Below, piece by piece: positions 1 through 9,105 of a DNA stretch of 64,000 nucleotides (position 1 is its first letter; every line of letters starts with the position of its first letter). The notes below the pieces were generated by a model. The model had not been told where the DNA came from. It was given only the letters and a program-made list of their open reading frames with translations, and did not search any database. Location of the stretch: assembly GCF_019929665.1 (NCBI RefSeq), contig NZ_JAHZPZ010000001.1, positions 310,001-374,000 of the forward strand, in the 5' to 3' direction. The DNA is from Streptococcus infantis (GTDB taxonomy: Bacteria; Bacillota; Bacilli; Lactobacillales; Streptococcaceae). Made by a program: the position numbers and the translations under genes.

Positions 1-84
1 AACCTTTCTGAAGAAGGTAAAAAAGCTGTTGAAGATGCAAAAGCTAAAATCCTTGATGGTAGCATCAAAGTTCCTGAAAAATAA
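1..84 (+). CDS. C-terminus of probable nucleoside-binding lipoprotein (partial)
   Basis: Only the last 27 codons are in the window, ending in TAA at 82-84. The residues are Lys/Glu-rich (ending SIKVPEK). Too little is visible to identify the family on its own. The call rests on position: a nucleoside-type ABC ATPase and two permeases follow directly, and in streptococci the gene in front of these encodes the BMP/PnrA-family substrate-binding lipoprotein. A hairpin follows the stop codon and probably lowers expression of the transporter genes relative to the binding protein. Confidence 0.55.
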   Translation, partial: NLSEEGKKAVEDAKAKILDGSIKVPEK

Positions 85-103
85 TTGAAGGAAGTCATTT
101 CTT

Positions 104-130
104 AGGAAGCGGCCAGTGGCCGCTTCTTTA
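104..130 (+). terminator. Stem-loop after the binding-protein gene
   Basis: Perfect 9-bp inverted repeat GAAGCGGCC / GGCCGCTTC (106-114 / 118-126) with a 3-base loop and only a short T tail. A second, weaker hairpin GAGACAAA / TTTGTCTC follows at 137-156. The weak tails suggest partial termination or mRNA stabilisation between the lipoprotein and the ATPase gene rather than a full stop. Confidence 0.55.
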
Positions 131-224
131 AGAATTGAGACAAATGGTTTTGTCTCAATAGAGCTTGCTAAGTTTCTTTAGCAGGTTTTATTGAAATAAA
201 ATATAATTCTGAAAGGAAGAGCAC

Positions 225-1754
225 ATGGCACACGAAAATGTCATTGAGATGCGTGAAATTACCAAAGTTTTTGGTGAATTTGTCGCTAACGACAAGATTA
301 ACCTTGAACTTCGTAAAGGTGAAATTCATGCACTTTTAGGAGAAAATGGAGCTGGTAAGTCCACTCTTATGAACATGCTAGCGGGGCTTCTAGAACCAAC
401 TAGTGGTGAAATTGTGGTCAACGGTCAAGTTGTAAAGCTAGATTCGCCATCAAAAGCGGCTAGCTTAGGAATTGGGATGGTCCACCAACACTTTATGTTG
501 GTAGAAGCTTTCACTGTTGCTGAAAATATCATTTTGGGGAGTGAATTGACCAAAAATGGTGTGCTAGATATTGCTCGTGCAACTCGAGAAATCAATGAGT
601 TGTCTGAACGTTATGGTCTTGCTGTGGATCCTTCTGCCAAAGTTGCAGACATCTCTGTCGGCGCTCAACAACGTGTTGAAATCCTAAAGACACTTTATCG
701 TGGAGCTGATATTCTTATCTTTGACGAACCTACTGCTGTTTTGACGCCATCAGAAATTGATGAGTTGATGGCTATCATGAAGAACTTGGTTAAAGAAGGT
801 AAATCAATTATCTTGATTACCCATAAGTTGGATGAGATTCGTGCTGTATCAGATCGTGTTACAGTTATCCGTCGTGGTAAATCTATTGAAACAGTTGAGA
901 TTGCTGGTGCGACTAATGCTGACTTAGCTGAGATGATGGTAGGACGTTCTGTTTCCTTTAAAACTGAGAAACAGGAAGCTCAACCTAAAGAAGTTATTCT
1001 GTCTATTAAAGACCTAGTAGTAAACGAAAACCGTGGTGTTCCTGCTGTTAAAAATCTCTCACTCGATGTTCGAGCTGGTGAGATTGTCGGAATTGCCGGT
1101 ATTGATGGAAATGGTCAATCTGAATTAATCCAAGCTATCACTGGTCTTCGTAAGATTGAGTCTGGTAGCGTGGAGTTGAAAGGCCAGTCTATCGTAGGTT
1201 TACACCCTCGTCAAATTACAGAAATGAGTGTAGGCCACGTTCCAGAAGATCGCCACCGTGATGGTTTAGTTTTAGAAATGATGATTTCTGAAAATATCGC
1301 TCTTCAAACCTACTATAAGGAACCTCTTAGCAAGAAGGGAATCTTAAACTACACCAATATCATCGGGTACGCTAAACAGTTAATGCAAGAATTCGATGTG
1401 CGTGCTGCTAGTGAGATTGTTCCAGCATCAGCTCTTTCTGGAGGAAATCAACAAAAAGCAATTATCGCTCGAGAAGTCGATCGAAATCCTGATCTCCTAA
1501 TCGTCAGTCAACCTACTCGTGGTTTGGACGTCGGTGCTATTGAGTACATTCACAAACGCTTGATTCAAGAACGTGATAATGGGAAAGCTGTCCTTGTAGT
1601 CAGCTTTGAACTAGATGAGATTCTAAATGTCTCTGATAGAATTGCTGTTATCCATGATGGTAAGATTCAAGGGATTGTAACGCCAGAAACAACCAACAAA
1701 CAAGAGCTTGGTGTCTTGATGGCTGGTGGTGAATTGGAAAAAGGAGAAGAGTGA
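225..1754 (+). CDS. Nucleoside ABC transporter ATP-binding protein (two NBDs)
   Basis: Cytoplasmic ATPase of 509 aa with two fused nucleotide-binding domains, as in the RbsA/YufO class that serves BMP-type nucleoside importers. The first domain is complete: Walker A GENGAGKS at residues 39-46, a signature region SVGAQQR, and Walker B LIFDEPT. The second is degenerate: GIDGNGQS near 292 lacks the Walker A lysine and SQPT replaces DEPT, although LSGGNQQ near 404-410 is kept. That asymmetry is usual in this family. The SD AGGAAG at 212-217 supports the ATG. The downstream permease overlaps by one base (TGATG), so the two are translationally coupled. Confidence 0.93.
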   Translation: MAHENVIEMREITKVFGEFVANDKINLELRKGEIHALLGENGAGKSTLMNMLAGLLEPTSGEIVVNGQVVKLDSPSKAASLGIGMVHQHFMLVEAFTVAENIILGSELTKNGVLDIARATREINELSERYGLAVDPSAKVADISVGAQQRVEILKTLYRGADILIFDEPTAVLTPSEIDELMAIMKNLVKEGKSIILITHKLDEIRAVSDRVTVIRRGKSIETVEIAGATNADLAEMMVGRSVSFKTEKQEAQPKEVILSIKDLVVNENRGVPAVKNLSLDVRAGEIVGIAGIDGNGQSELIQAITGLRKIESGSVELKGQSIVGLHPRQITEMSVGHVPEDRHRDGLVLEMMISENIALQTYYKEPLSKKGILNYTNIIGYAKQLMQEFDVRAASEIVPASALSGGNQQKAIIAREVDRNPDLLIVSQPTRGLDVGAIEYIHKRLIQERDNGKAVLVVSFELDEILNVSDRIAVIHDGKIQGIVTPETTNKQELGVLMAGGELEKGEE

Positions 1755-2812
1755 TGTCTAAAAAATTACAACAAATTTCGGTTCCTTTGATTTCTGTTAT
1801 TTTAGGAATTCTACTCGGAGCCATCGTCATGTGGATTTTCGGCTACGATGCTATCTGGGGCTATGAAGAACTATTCTACACAGCATTTGGTAGTGTTCGT
1901 GGAATCGGTGAAATCTTCCGTGCTATGGGACCTTTAATTCTGATTGCCCTTGGATTTGCAGTTGCAAGTCGTGCTGGTTTCTTTAACGTTGGTCTTCCAG
2001 GACAAGCTCTCGCAGGTTGGGTTATGAGTGGCTGGTTCGCCCTCTCTTTCCCAGATTTGCCACGACCATTGATGATTCTTGCGACGATTGTAATTGCTTT
2101 AGTTGCGGGAGGGATCGTTGGTGCTATTCCTGGTATTTTAAGAGCCTACCTTGGGACATCTGAAGTTATTGTAACCATCATGATGAACTACATTGTTCTT
2201 TATGTGGGCAATGCCTTTATTCATCACTTCCCTAAAGAAATCATGCAAAGTACTGACTCATCCATTCGTGTTAGTACAAATGCAACCTATCAGACACCAT
2301 GGCTTGCTGAGTTGACTGGAAACTCTCGTATGAACATTGGAATTTTCTTTGCTATCATAGCAGTAGCAGTTATCTGGTTCTTGCTCAAGAAAACAACTCT
2401 TGGTTTTGAAATCCGTGCAGTTGGTCTCAATCCAAATGCTTCTGAATACGCAGGTATTTCAGCGAAACGCACCATTATTCTATCAATGATTATTTCTGGT
2501 GCCCTTGCAGGACTTGGTGGCGCAGTAGAAGGACTTGGTACCTTCCAAAACGTTTATGTTCAAGGTTCATCATTGGCAATCGGATTTAACGGTATGGCAG
2601 TAAGCCTACTTGCTTCAAACTCACCAGTTGGAATTCTATTTGCAGCCTTCCTTTTCAGTGTTCTTCAAGTTGGAGCCCCTGGTATGAATGCTGCACAAGT
2701 ACCATCTGAGCTTGTAAGTATCGTTACAGCCTCAATTATCTTCTTTGTCAGCGTTCACTACATCATCGAACGCTTTGTCAAACCAAGAAAACAACTTAAA
2801 GGAGGTAAATAA
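1754..2812 (+). CDS. Nucleoside ABC transporter permease 1
   Basis: Integral membrane permease of 352 aa of the branched-chain/ribose-type permease family (BPD_transp_2), with about ten hydrophobic segments. The conserved permease loop is visible as RAVGLNPNASEYAGIS. The ATG at 1754 overlaps the TGA of the ATPase gene and lies 7 bases after AAGGAG, so it is preferred to the GTG at 1751, which lies one codon upstream. It forms a heterodimeric channel with the next gene and is powered by the ATPase encoded upstream. Substrate (nucleosides) is inferred from family and context. Confidence 0.92.
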   Translation: MSKKLQQISVPLISVILGILLGAIVMWIFGYDAIWGYEELFYTAFGSVRGIGEIFRAMGPLILIALGFAVASRAGFFNVGLPGQALAGWVMSGWFALSFPDLPRPLMILATIVIALVAGGIVGAIPGILRAYLGTSEVIVTIMMNYIVLYVGNAFIHHFPKEIMQSTDSSIRVSTNATYQTPWLAELTGNSRMNIGIFFAIIAVAVIWFLLKKTTLGFEIRAVGLNPNASEYAGISAKRTIILSMIISGALAGLGGAVEGLGTFQNVYVQGSSLAIGFNGMAVSLLASNSPVGILFAAFLFSVLQVGAPGMNAAQVPSELVSIVTASIIFFVSVHYIIERFVKPRKQLKGGK

Positions 2813-2814
2813 GG

Positions 2815-3771
2815 ATGTCGATTACAACAATGTTAACCCTTATGGTTTCTTCGATGTTGATTTATGCAGCACCACTTATTTTCACAAGTATCGGAGGAGT
2901 TTTCTCAGAACGTGGTGGAGTTGTTAACGTTGGTCTTGAAGGAATCATGGTCATGGGTGCCTTTTCTGGAGTTGTTTTTAACCTTGAATTTGCTCAAGAT
3001 TTGGGAGCATTAACTCCTTGGTTAGCTCTTCTAGTTGGTGGATTAGTCGGAGCTATCTTCTCGCTCATTCACGCAGTGGCTACAATTCATTTCCGTGCAG
3101 ACCATGTCGTCAGTGGTACTGTGCTTAACTTGATGGCGCCAGCCTTGGCAGTTTTCTTGGTGAAGGTGCTTTATAATAAGGGACAAACGGATAACTTAAC
3201 ACAAACTTTTGGTCGTTTTGACTTCCCGGTATTAGCTAATATCCCTGTTATCGGAGATATCTTCTTCAAGTCAACTAGTCTACTAGGTTATCTAGCAATT
3301 GCATTCTCATTCCTAGCTTGGTTTATCCTCTTTAAGACTCGCTTTGGACTTCGCCTTCGTTCAGTTGGTGAACACCCACAAGCAGCAGATACTTTGGGTA
3401 TCAACGTCTACAAGATGAGATATCTTGGAGTTGTGATTTCAGGTTTCCTTGGAGGAATCGGTGGAGCTATTTACGCTCAATCAATCTCTGTTAACTTCTC
3501 AGTTACAACTATCGTAGGACCTGGATTCATCGCGCTTGCAGCTATGATCTTCGGTAAATGGAATCCTGTTGGTGCCATGCTTTCAAGTCTTTTCTTTGGA
3601 CTATCACAAAGTTTGGCGGTTATCGGCTCTCAACTTCCTTTCTTGCAAGGAGTTCCAGCCGTTTACTTGCAAATCGCACCATATCTCTTGACCATTGTCG
3701 TCCTAGCAGCCTTCTTTGGTAAAGCTGTTGCGCCGAAGGCAGATGGTATCAACTATATCAAGTCTAAATAA
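2815..3771 (+). CDS. Nucleoside ABC transporter permease 2
   Basis: Second membrane permease of the importer, 318 aa, with about nine hydrophobic segments and the family loop LRSVGEHPQAADTLGINV. It starts two bases after the stop of permease 1, with the SD (AAGGAGG) inside the 3' end of that gene. It is the last gene of the operon; a strong bidirectional hairpin follows directly. The four-part set (binding protein, double ATPase, two permeases) matches the PnrABCD-type nucleoside importer known in pneumococcus. Confidence 0.92.
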   Translation: MSITTMLTLMVSSMLIYAAPLIFTSIGGVFSERGGVVNVGLEGIMVMGAFSGVVFNLEFAQDLGALTPWLALLVGGLVGAIFSLIHAVATIHFRADHVVSGTVLNLMAPALAVFLVKVLYNKGQTDNLTQTFGRFDFPVLANIPVIGDIFFKSTSLLGYLAIAFSFLAWFILFKTRFGLRLRSVGEHPQAADTLGINVYKMRYLGVVISGFLGGIGGAIYAQSISVNFSVTTIVGPGFIALAAMIFGKWNPVGAMLSSLFFGLSQSLAVIGSQLPFLQGVPAVYLQIAPYLLTIVVLAAFFGKAVAPKADGINYIKSK

Positions 3772-3776
3772 CATAA

Positions 3777-3810
3777 AAAAACGTCAGTTGAAACTGACGT
3801 TTTATTTTTT
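3777..3810. terminator. Bidirectional terminator between nucleoside permease and plsY
   Basis: Inverted repeat ACGTCAGT / ACTGACGT (3781-3788 / 3793-3800) with a 4-base loop. It is flanked by an A run on the left and a T run on the right, so it can end transcription of both convergent genes. Confidence 0.9.
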
Positions 3811-4443
3811 TGGTTCTTGGTGCGTTAGGTTAAGTCCCCAAGGAATGAGATTTTCAGTTTTATTTTGGATACGTTTGATATTGTCCTTGTGGCGTACAAT
3901 CACTAGACTTGCAAGACCAATAATAATCACAGTAAAAAGTAGGTCATAACTAGTTAAAATAAATCCAAAGAGAGGAAACAGAAGGACTCCAATAATCGCA
4001 GCAATAGCAGCAGAGATACTAGAGAGGGAAATCATACTTCCCAGATAAAGGATTCCAAAGAAAATGACCGCAAGGTAAAGGCAAAAAAGAGGAGCAAAAC
4101 CAAAAATAACTCCGGCACTGGTTGCAACAGCCTTACCACCCTTAAATTTGGCAAAGATAGGGAAGGTGTGGCCAATGACTGCTAAAAGTCCAAAGACGAT
4201 TGGTGAAACTCCCTGCACATGGAAGATTAGTGGAAGTAGAGTAGCCAAAGTACCTTTAAAGAAATCAATTACAAAGGTTGCCATTCCAGCTTTTTTACCT
4301 AAGATTCGAAAGGTATTGGTCGTTCCAGTATTACCAGATCCATGTTCTCTTAGATTGATGTTAAAGAATATTTGTCCAATCCACAAGCCTGAAGGAATTG
4401 AACCCAATAAATAAGCTATAATTAATAATACTATTGTCATCAT
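3802..4443 (-). CDS. plsY: Acyl-phosphate:glycerol-3-phosphate acyltransferase PlsY
   Basis: Membrane enzyme of 213 aa that acylates glycerol-3-phosphate with acyl-phosphate made by PlsX, the first step of phospholipid synthesis. Family motifs are visible: SIPSG near the N-terminus, [12 protein letters not shown], and the glycine-rich [11 protein letters not shown]; about five membrane segments. Two adjacent ATGs exist (4441-4443 and 4438-4440). No Shine-Dalgarno sequence precedes them. Instead an extended -10 box TGGTATAAT (minus strand, 4450-4458) ends six bases before the first ATG, so the mRNA is predicted to be leaderless and the outer ATG is chosen. Confidence 0.93.
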   Translation of the reverse strand: MMTIVLLIIAYLLGSIPSGLWIGQIFFNINLREHGSGNTGTTNTFRILGKKAGMATFVIDFFKGTLATLLPLIFHVQGVSPIVFGLLAVIGHTFPIFAKFKGGKAVATSAGVIFGFAPLFCLYLAVIFFGILYLGSMISLSSISAAIAAIIGVLLFPLFGFILTSYDLLFTVIIIGLASLVIVRHKDNIKRIQNKTENLIPWGLNLTHQEPKK

Positions 4444-4449
4444 GTTTCT

Positions 4450-4458
4450 ATTATACCA
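4450..4458 (-). promoter_or_regulatory. plsY extended -10 promoter, predicted leaderless
   Basis: Minus-strand TGGTATAAT is followed by six bases and then ATG. A weak -35 (CTGACT) can be placed 17 bp upstream. Transcription starting about 7 bases after the -10 box would begin at the start codon itself. Confidence 0.6.
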
Positions 4459-4520
4459 TGAAATGGTATAGAAAGTCAGAGAATATCCTGTGAAATTGTG
4501 ACGGCTGAAAGGGAAAAGCT

Positions 4521-4549
4521 TTGCAAAATCCCTAGAAAACCTGTAAAAT
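4521..4549 (+). promoter_or_regulatory. parE promoter
   Basis: TTGCAA (4521-4526), 17-bp spacer, TAAAAT (4544-4549). It lies 30 bases upstream of the GTG start of parE, which has its own SD AGGAGG at 4567-4572. Confidence 0.7.
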
Positions 4550-4578
4550 AGTAAAGATGAACAAATAGGAGGTTCCTT

Positions 4579-6522
4579 GTGTCAAAAAAGGAAATCAATA
4601 TTAACAATTATAATGATGACGCCATTCAGGTGCTAGAAGGGTTGGATGCGGTCCGGAAACGTCCAGGGATGTATATCGGATCGACTGACGGTGCTGGTCT
4701 CCACCACCTTGTCTGGGAAATCGTCGATAATGCTGTCGATGAGGCCTTGTCTGGATTTGGTGATCGGATCGATGTGACCATTAATAAAGACGGAAGTTTA
4801 ACGGTTCAAGACCACGGACGTGGAATGCCGACTGGGATGCACGCTATGGGAATTCCAACGGTTGAGGTTATCTTTACCATCCTTCACGCCGGAGGAAAAT
4901 TCGGTCAGGGTGGTTATAAGACATCTGGAGGTCTCCACGGGGTTGGATCTTCTGTTGTAAACGCCCTCTCTAGTTGGCTAGAAGTAGAAATTACTCGTGA
5001 TGGAGCAGTTTATAGACAACGTTTTGAAAATGGTGGGAAGCCAGTAACCACTCTAGAAAAGGTTGGAACTGCACCTAAGTCTAAGACAGGTACCAAAGTG
5101 ACCTTCATGCCAGACGCCAGTATCTTTTCTACGACAGACTTTAAGTACAATACCATTTCAGAGCGTCTCAATGAGTCAGCCTTTCTCTTGAAGAATGTAA
5201 CCTTGTCATTAACGGACAAGCGAACAGATGAAGCAATTGAATTCCATTATGAGAATGGGGTACAGGACTTTGTTTCTTATCTTAACGAAGACAAGGAAAC
5301 CTTGACACCAGTTCTATACTTTGAAGGGGAAGACAATGGTTTTCAAGTAGAAGTAGCCCTCCAGTATAATGATGGATTTTCAGATAACATCTTGTCCTTT
5401 GTCAATAACGTCCGTACCAAAGACGGTGGAACGCATGAGACAGGACTCAAGTCAGCCATTACCAAGGTTATGAATGACTATGCACGTAAGACGGGGCTTC
5501 TCAAGGAAAAAGATAAAAATCTTGAAGGTTCAGATTACCGTGAAGGTTTATCAGCTGTTCTTTCTATCTTGGTTCCTGAAGAACATCTTCAGTTTGAAGG
5601 ACAGACTAAGGACAAACTTGGAAGTCCACTAGCTCGTCCAATCGTTGATAGTATTGTTGCTGAAAAACTGACCTTCTTCCTTATGGAAAATGGGGAATTA
5701 GCTTCAAATCTGATTCGTAAAGCCATCAAGGCGCGTGATGCCCGTGAAGCAGCACGAAAAGCGCGTGATGAGAGCCGAAATGGCAAGAAAAACAAAAAAG
5801 ATAAGGGATTGCTTTCTGGTAAATTAACACCAGCCCAGTCTAAAAATCCAGCTAAGAATGAACTCTACCTAGTCGAGGGTGATTCTGCCGGTGGCTCTGC
5901 CAAACAAGGTCGTGACCGCAAGTTCCAGGCTATCTTGCCTCTTCGTGGTAAGGTCATCAATACAGCCAAGGCCAAGATGGCAGATATCCTTAAAAATGAA
6001 GAAATCAACACTATGATTTATACCATTGGTGCCGGTGTAGGAGCAGACTTTTCCCTTGAAGATGCCAACTATGATAAGATCATTATCATGACCGATGCGG
6101 ACACCGATGGTGCCCACATTCAAACCCTTCTCTTAACCTTCTTTTATCGCTACATGCGTCCACTAGTCGAGGCGGGACATGTGTATATCGCCCTTCCTCC
6201 TCTTTATAAGATGTCCAAAGGTAAAGGCAAAAAAGAAGAAGTAGCCTATGCTTGGACAGACGGAGAACTGGAAGAACTCCGCAAGCAGTTCGGTAAAGGT
6301 GCTACCCTTCAACGCTACAAGGGTCTTGGTGAAATGAATGCGGACCAGCTCTGGGAAACAACCATGAACCCAGAAACTCGTACCCTCATTCGTGTCACGA
6401 TTGAAGACTTAGCACGCGCAGAACGTCGTGTCAATGTCTTAATGGGTGATAAGGTCGAGCCACGTCGTAAGTGGATTGAAGATAATGTCAAGTTTACGCT
6501 GGAAGAAGCGACTGTGTTTTAA
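4579..6522 (+). CDS. parE: DNA topoisomerase IV subunit B (ParE)
   Basis: ATPase subunit of topoisomerase IV, 647 aa, which decatenates daughter chromosomes with ParC. Order of domains: GHKL ATPase ([19 protein letters not shown]), transducer, TOPRIM ([15 protein letters not shown] around 433; TDADTDGAH) and C-terminal GyrB-type tail. Asp435, a quinolone-resistance position in pneumococcal ParE, is the wild-type residue. It starts with GTG, six bases after AGGAGG. parC lies 4.2 kb downstream, beyond an accessory insert; in pneumococcus the two genes are much closer. Confidence 0.97.
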   Translation: MSKKEININNYNDDAIQVLEGLDAVRKRPGMYIGSTDGAGLHHLVWEIVDNAVDEALSGFGDRIDVTINKDGSLTVQDHGRGMPTGMHAMGIPTVEVIFTILHAGGKFGQGGYKTSGGLHGVGSSVVNALSSWLEVEITRDGAVYRQRFENGGKPVTTLEKVGTAPKSKTGTKVTFMPDASIFSTTDFKYNTISERLNESAFLLKNVTLSLTDKRTDEAIEFHYENGVQDFVSYLNEDKETLTPVLYFEGEDNGFQVEVALQYNDGFSDNILSFVNNVRTKDGGTHETGLKSAITKVMNDYARKTGLLKEKDKNLEGSDYREGLSAVLSILVPEEHLQFEGQTKDKLGSPLARPIVDSIVAEKLTFFLMENGELASNLIRKAIKARDAREAARKARDESRNGKKNKKDKGLLSGKLTPAQSKNPAKNELYLVEGDSAGGSAKQGRDRKFQAILPLRGKVINTAKAKMADILKNEEINTMIYTIGAGVGADFSLEDANYDKIIIMTDADTDGAHIQTLLLTFFYRYMRPLVEAGHVYIALPPLYKMSKGKGKKEEVAYAWTDGELEELRKQFGKGATLQRYKGLGEMNADQLWETTMNPETRTLIRVTIEDLARAERRVNVLMGDKVEPRRKWIEDNVKFTLEEATVF

Positions 6523-6545
6523 AATTAGGAAAGGATTTAAATATT

Positions 6546-7787
6546 ATGAAACTAGAATTTTCATTTAAAGATGTTCCGCAGGATGAGTTGAAAGAACCTA
6601 GAAAAATAGATTTATCTAAAAATACTGTTATTTATGGAAATAACGGCCGAGGAAAAACTAGAATATTAACTGCGATTGATAATTTGCATAAGATTGCAAG
6701 TATTGAATTTCAAAGTAAGATTTTTAATTTAGTAGAAGAATTGAATTTATCTACTTTAAAAATTGATGGAAAAGATTTTACAGAATTCTCTCTACCAAAG
6801 AATAATATATTAGGTAGTAAATACTTAACCAAATATGTTAAATCTATAGAGTTTGCATTAAATGATTTGTATTCAGTACTTAGAGAATTAAGTGGGATTT
6901 CATTTGTTTTTCAAGAGCTGTTAAGTCGTCATTTAGATGAATTGAGATCATTATTACAAATCGCGGAAAATGGGAGAGGAAATTGGAGGCAAATTAACAA
7001 TTTGACAAAAGTGGATCGGATATTCAGGACATGTAGTTTAACATTAAAGAAACTAAGGAATGATATCCCACACGGTTTTTATACTTCTACTAATGGGTTC
7101 GCAGACGAAAGAGATATTTTTTTGTTTATTCGAGAAGCATTGACTATTAATGAATATTTATTGAGAACTTTAGAGGATGCTCATTATAGAGAATTAGAAG
7201 AAAATAATGAGAAAGTAGAGTCTATTAAGGCGTTTCAAAAAGAACTTGAAGATTCATTAAAGAGTAATGATACTTGTTATATATCACCTGATACTAATTT
7301 AGAGGTTATAATGAATAGAATTGATGAAAACATCAAAAAAAACATAGAGAAGTATGGGTTTACTTTTTTTGAAAAGAAAGATATAGCTGAAAAAACTCGT
7401 GAAAGTGTAATCAGTAAAATTAATGAAATCCTAGATAATATTATTATTACTAACAAATTATTATCAACCGGCTATGGAGGATTGGAGATTATAATTCAAT
7501 CTGGTAGAGTTAAAGTCAAAAAGAATTCGGAAGTTATAGATTGTGAGAAACTTTCTTCAGGAGAAAAGAGGATAATAAAACTATTTCTATCTGTTGTATT
7601 CGAGAAAGCAGATATTTATCTAATTGATGAGCCAGAAGTATCTTTATCATTAAACTTTCAATCAAAACTTATTAATGACTTAGTATATTTGTGCGAAAGA
7701 AAAGGCAATAGAATTATTTTAGCAACTCATGCACCATACATTTTTAAAGACTGTATTGCTAATGATTTTGAAAGGTTAGAGCTATGA
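6546..7787 (+). CDS. AAA/ABC-type ATPase, AriA-like (candidate PARIS-type defence)
   Basis: A 413-aa ATPase of the RecF/SMC-like AAA_15/AAA_21 group. Visible motifs: Walker A GNNGRGKT (31-38), ABC signature LSSGE (336-340), Walker B with catalytic Glu in YLIDEPE (358-364), and H-loop ATHAP (His395). The long middle part is rich in Lys, Glu, Leu and Ile and probably forms coiled coil. The next gene overlaps by ATGA and encodes a TOPRIM/DUF4435-like protein. This two-gene layout matches AriA-AriB of PARIS and, less well, OLD-family systems. The DNA is much more AT-rich than parE or parC, which suggests horizontal transfer. The ATPase call is firm; the defence role is inferred. Confidence 0.75.
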   Translation: MKLEFSFKDVPQDELKEPRKIDLSKNTVIYGNNGRGKTRILTAIDNLHKIASIEFQSKIFNLVEELNLSTLKIDGKDFTEFSLPKNNILGSKYLTKYVKSIEFALNDLYSVLRELSGISFVFQELLSRHLDELRSLLQIAENGRGNWRQINNLTKVDRIFRTCSLTLKKLRNDIPHGFYTSTNGFADERDIFLFIREALTINEYLLRTLEDAHYRELEENNEKVESIKAFQKELEDSLKSNDTCYISPDTNLEVIMNRIDENIKKNIEKYGFTFFEKKDIAEKTRESVISKINEILDNIIITNKLLSTGYGGLEIIIQSGRVKVKKNSEVIDCEKLSSGEKRIIKLFLSVVFEKADIYLIDEPEVSLSLNFQSKLINDLVYLCERKGNRIILATHAPYIFKDCIANDFERLEL

Positions 7788-8461
7788 CAGAGTTATCGGT
7801 TTCTAATTTAAATGTTGCAGAATTAAATCACTTAGCTGAAGAAATGTTGCCTTCCACTGATAAAAAAATTTTTTTTGAAGGAAAAATAAATAAAAAATAT
7901 TACCAAAAAATAGAATTATTTAGAAAATATACATTGGATAATGGAGGCCCTTGTTCAAATATAAAAAAAATTGTCTCTCAAAATAGTAAATTCTATGGAG
8001 TAATAGATGGTGATTTTTTTAGTGAAAACTTAGATAGAATTTATCAGATAGATTTTTATAGTGTAGAAAATATTGTCTTGATTTATCATGGTATTTTAGA
8101 TTTATACCTATCATCTCTTATAGAGATTTTAAAGAATTACTTTAAAAGTGAGAAAAAGATTAGGCACAGACTAATATTAACTAAGGACTCTAACCAATGT
8201 TTTGTATTAGAAAAAGAATTAAAAATCAATTCACAATTTTATGATTATATTGATGAAAAGATAATTGATGAAAAAACTTTTCTTAAATATATGGATTTGA
8301 AAAAAATTGTAGGTTCTTATATGGGTATTTTAAAACAGAATTCTGAGATTTCTAAAGAATGTAGAAATGCAGCAAAAGATTATATTCCAACTTGTAATGA
8401 AATTAAAATTAATGACCTTTTTTCAATTTCGGTGGCGGAAAGAGTAACTTTAGATTTATAA
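7784..8461 (+). CDS. TOPRIM/DUF4435-like protein, AriB-like effector candidate
   Basis: A 225-aa protein translationally coupled (ATGA overlap) to the ATPase gene. Near the N-terminus KIFFEGKINKKYY (Glu32-Gly33) resembles the acidic TOPRIM motif. It is followed by a beta-strand with GVIDGDF (Asp75, Asp77) and DFYSVENIVL (Glu95-Asn96), the pattern I associate with DUF4435. In PARIS the DUF4435 protein is the toxic nuclease released by the ATPase when phage anti-restriction proteins are sensed. It is shorter than the roughly 300 aa of described AriB proteins, so it may be a divergent subtype. No HNH motif is visible. Very AT-rich. Confidence 0.6.
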   Translation: MTELSVSNLNVAELNHLAEEMLPSTDKKIFFEGKINKKYYQKIELFRKYTLDNGGPCSNIKKIVSQNSKFYGVIDGDFFSENLDRIYQIDFYSVENIVLIYHGILDLYLSSLIEILKNYFKSEKKIRHRLILTKDSNQCFVLEKELKINSQFYDYIDEKIIDEKTFLKYMDLKKIVGSYMGILKQNSEISKECRNAAKDYIPTCNEIKINDLFSISVAERVTLDL

Positions 8462-9105
8462 AAGCGAAGTTTATATTTTCACTTATAATTAAAGGGAATT
8501 TTTATATGTTTTACAATTAACTGATATGGAGATAAATTATCTTTAACTTGTAGATAATACTTTTTATATGGTCATGCTAAAGTTCTTTTAACCAGATATT
8601 AAAAGAGTATTATTTAAATGGAGTGTTAATCTTAAGCAACTGGTAGTTATCTTTTTTGCCAGCTTTAATTTATGTGAATCAGTATACTGATTATTTTATG
8701 TATATTTGGTATTCAAGATGAATCTAAGAAGTTATGGTTATAGTCTTTTGCTATTTAAGAAAGACTTGTTAGTAGTTTATCAATCTATAATAATTAAACC
8801 AATTCGAATAGCAGATTTTTTCTGGGAAGTAAGTTGAAACTTAAAGTGGCATTTAGTAGGAGAGTTGAGAATTTAGACATATAAGGATAATAATACTCAA
8901 GCGAGTCTGAATTTTACGTTTAAGTAAAATGTTGTATAATATGTTAATTATTTTAAAGTCATATCCGAATAACTTAATTAAAAAATTATGAAATAAATAT
9001 AAAATTTTAAAAAAATTTCATAAAGAGTAAATAACGCTAGAAAGTAGGATTTTTCGTTATGTCATATATAAAATCAATAGTCTCAACTGAAAAGATAGGT
9101 TTTCC
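8462..9105 (+). other. Gene-free AT-rich region in the parE-parC insert
   Basis: 644 bases with no open frame of 60 codons or more on either strand and no recognisable tRNA, IS end or CRISPR. A plausible promoter, TTTACG-16 bp-TATAAT, lies at 8913-8940, upstream of the adenylyltransferase gene; the leader from there would be about 160 bases. The stretch 8981-9030 is almost pure A/T. It may be decayed coding DNA or hold an RNA gene; nothing can be shown from sequence alone. Confidence 0.5.
8913..8940 (+). promoter_or_regulatory. Candidate promoter for the ANT(6)-like gene
   Basis: TTTACG (8913-8918), 16-bp spacer, consensus TATAAT (8935-8940). The start codon at 9106 is about 160 bases downstream, so the transcript would carry a long leader. 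Confidence 0.4.

Noticed and set aside
1751-1753. GTG as start of nucleoside permease 1
   Set aside because: The adjacent ATG at 1754 has better spacing from AAGGAG and the canonical one-base overlap with the ATPase stop.
7784-8461. The second gene of the accessory pair as a plain toxin of a toxin-antitoxin system
   Set aside because: The partner is a 413-aa ATPase rather than a small antitoxin, and the motifs point to TOPRIM/DUF4435. A toxic effector role within a defence pair is still possible.
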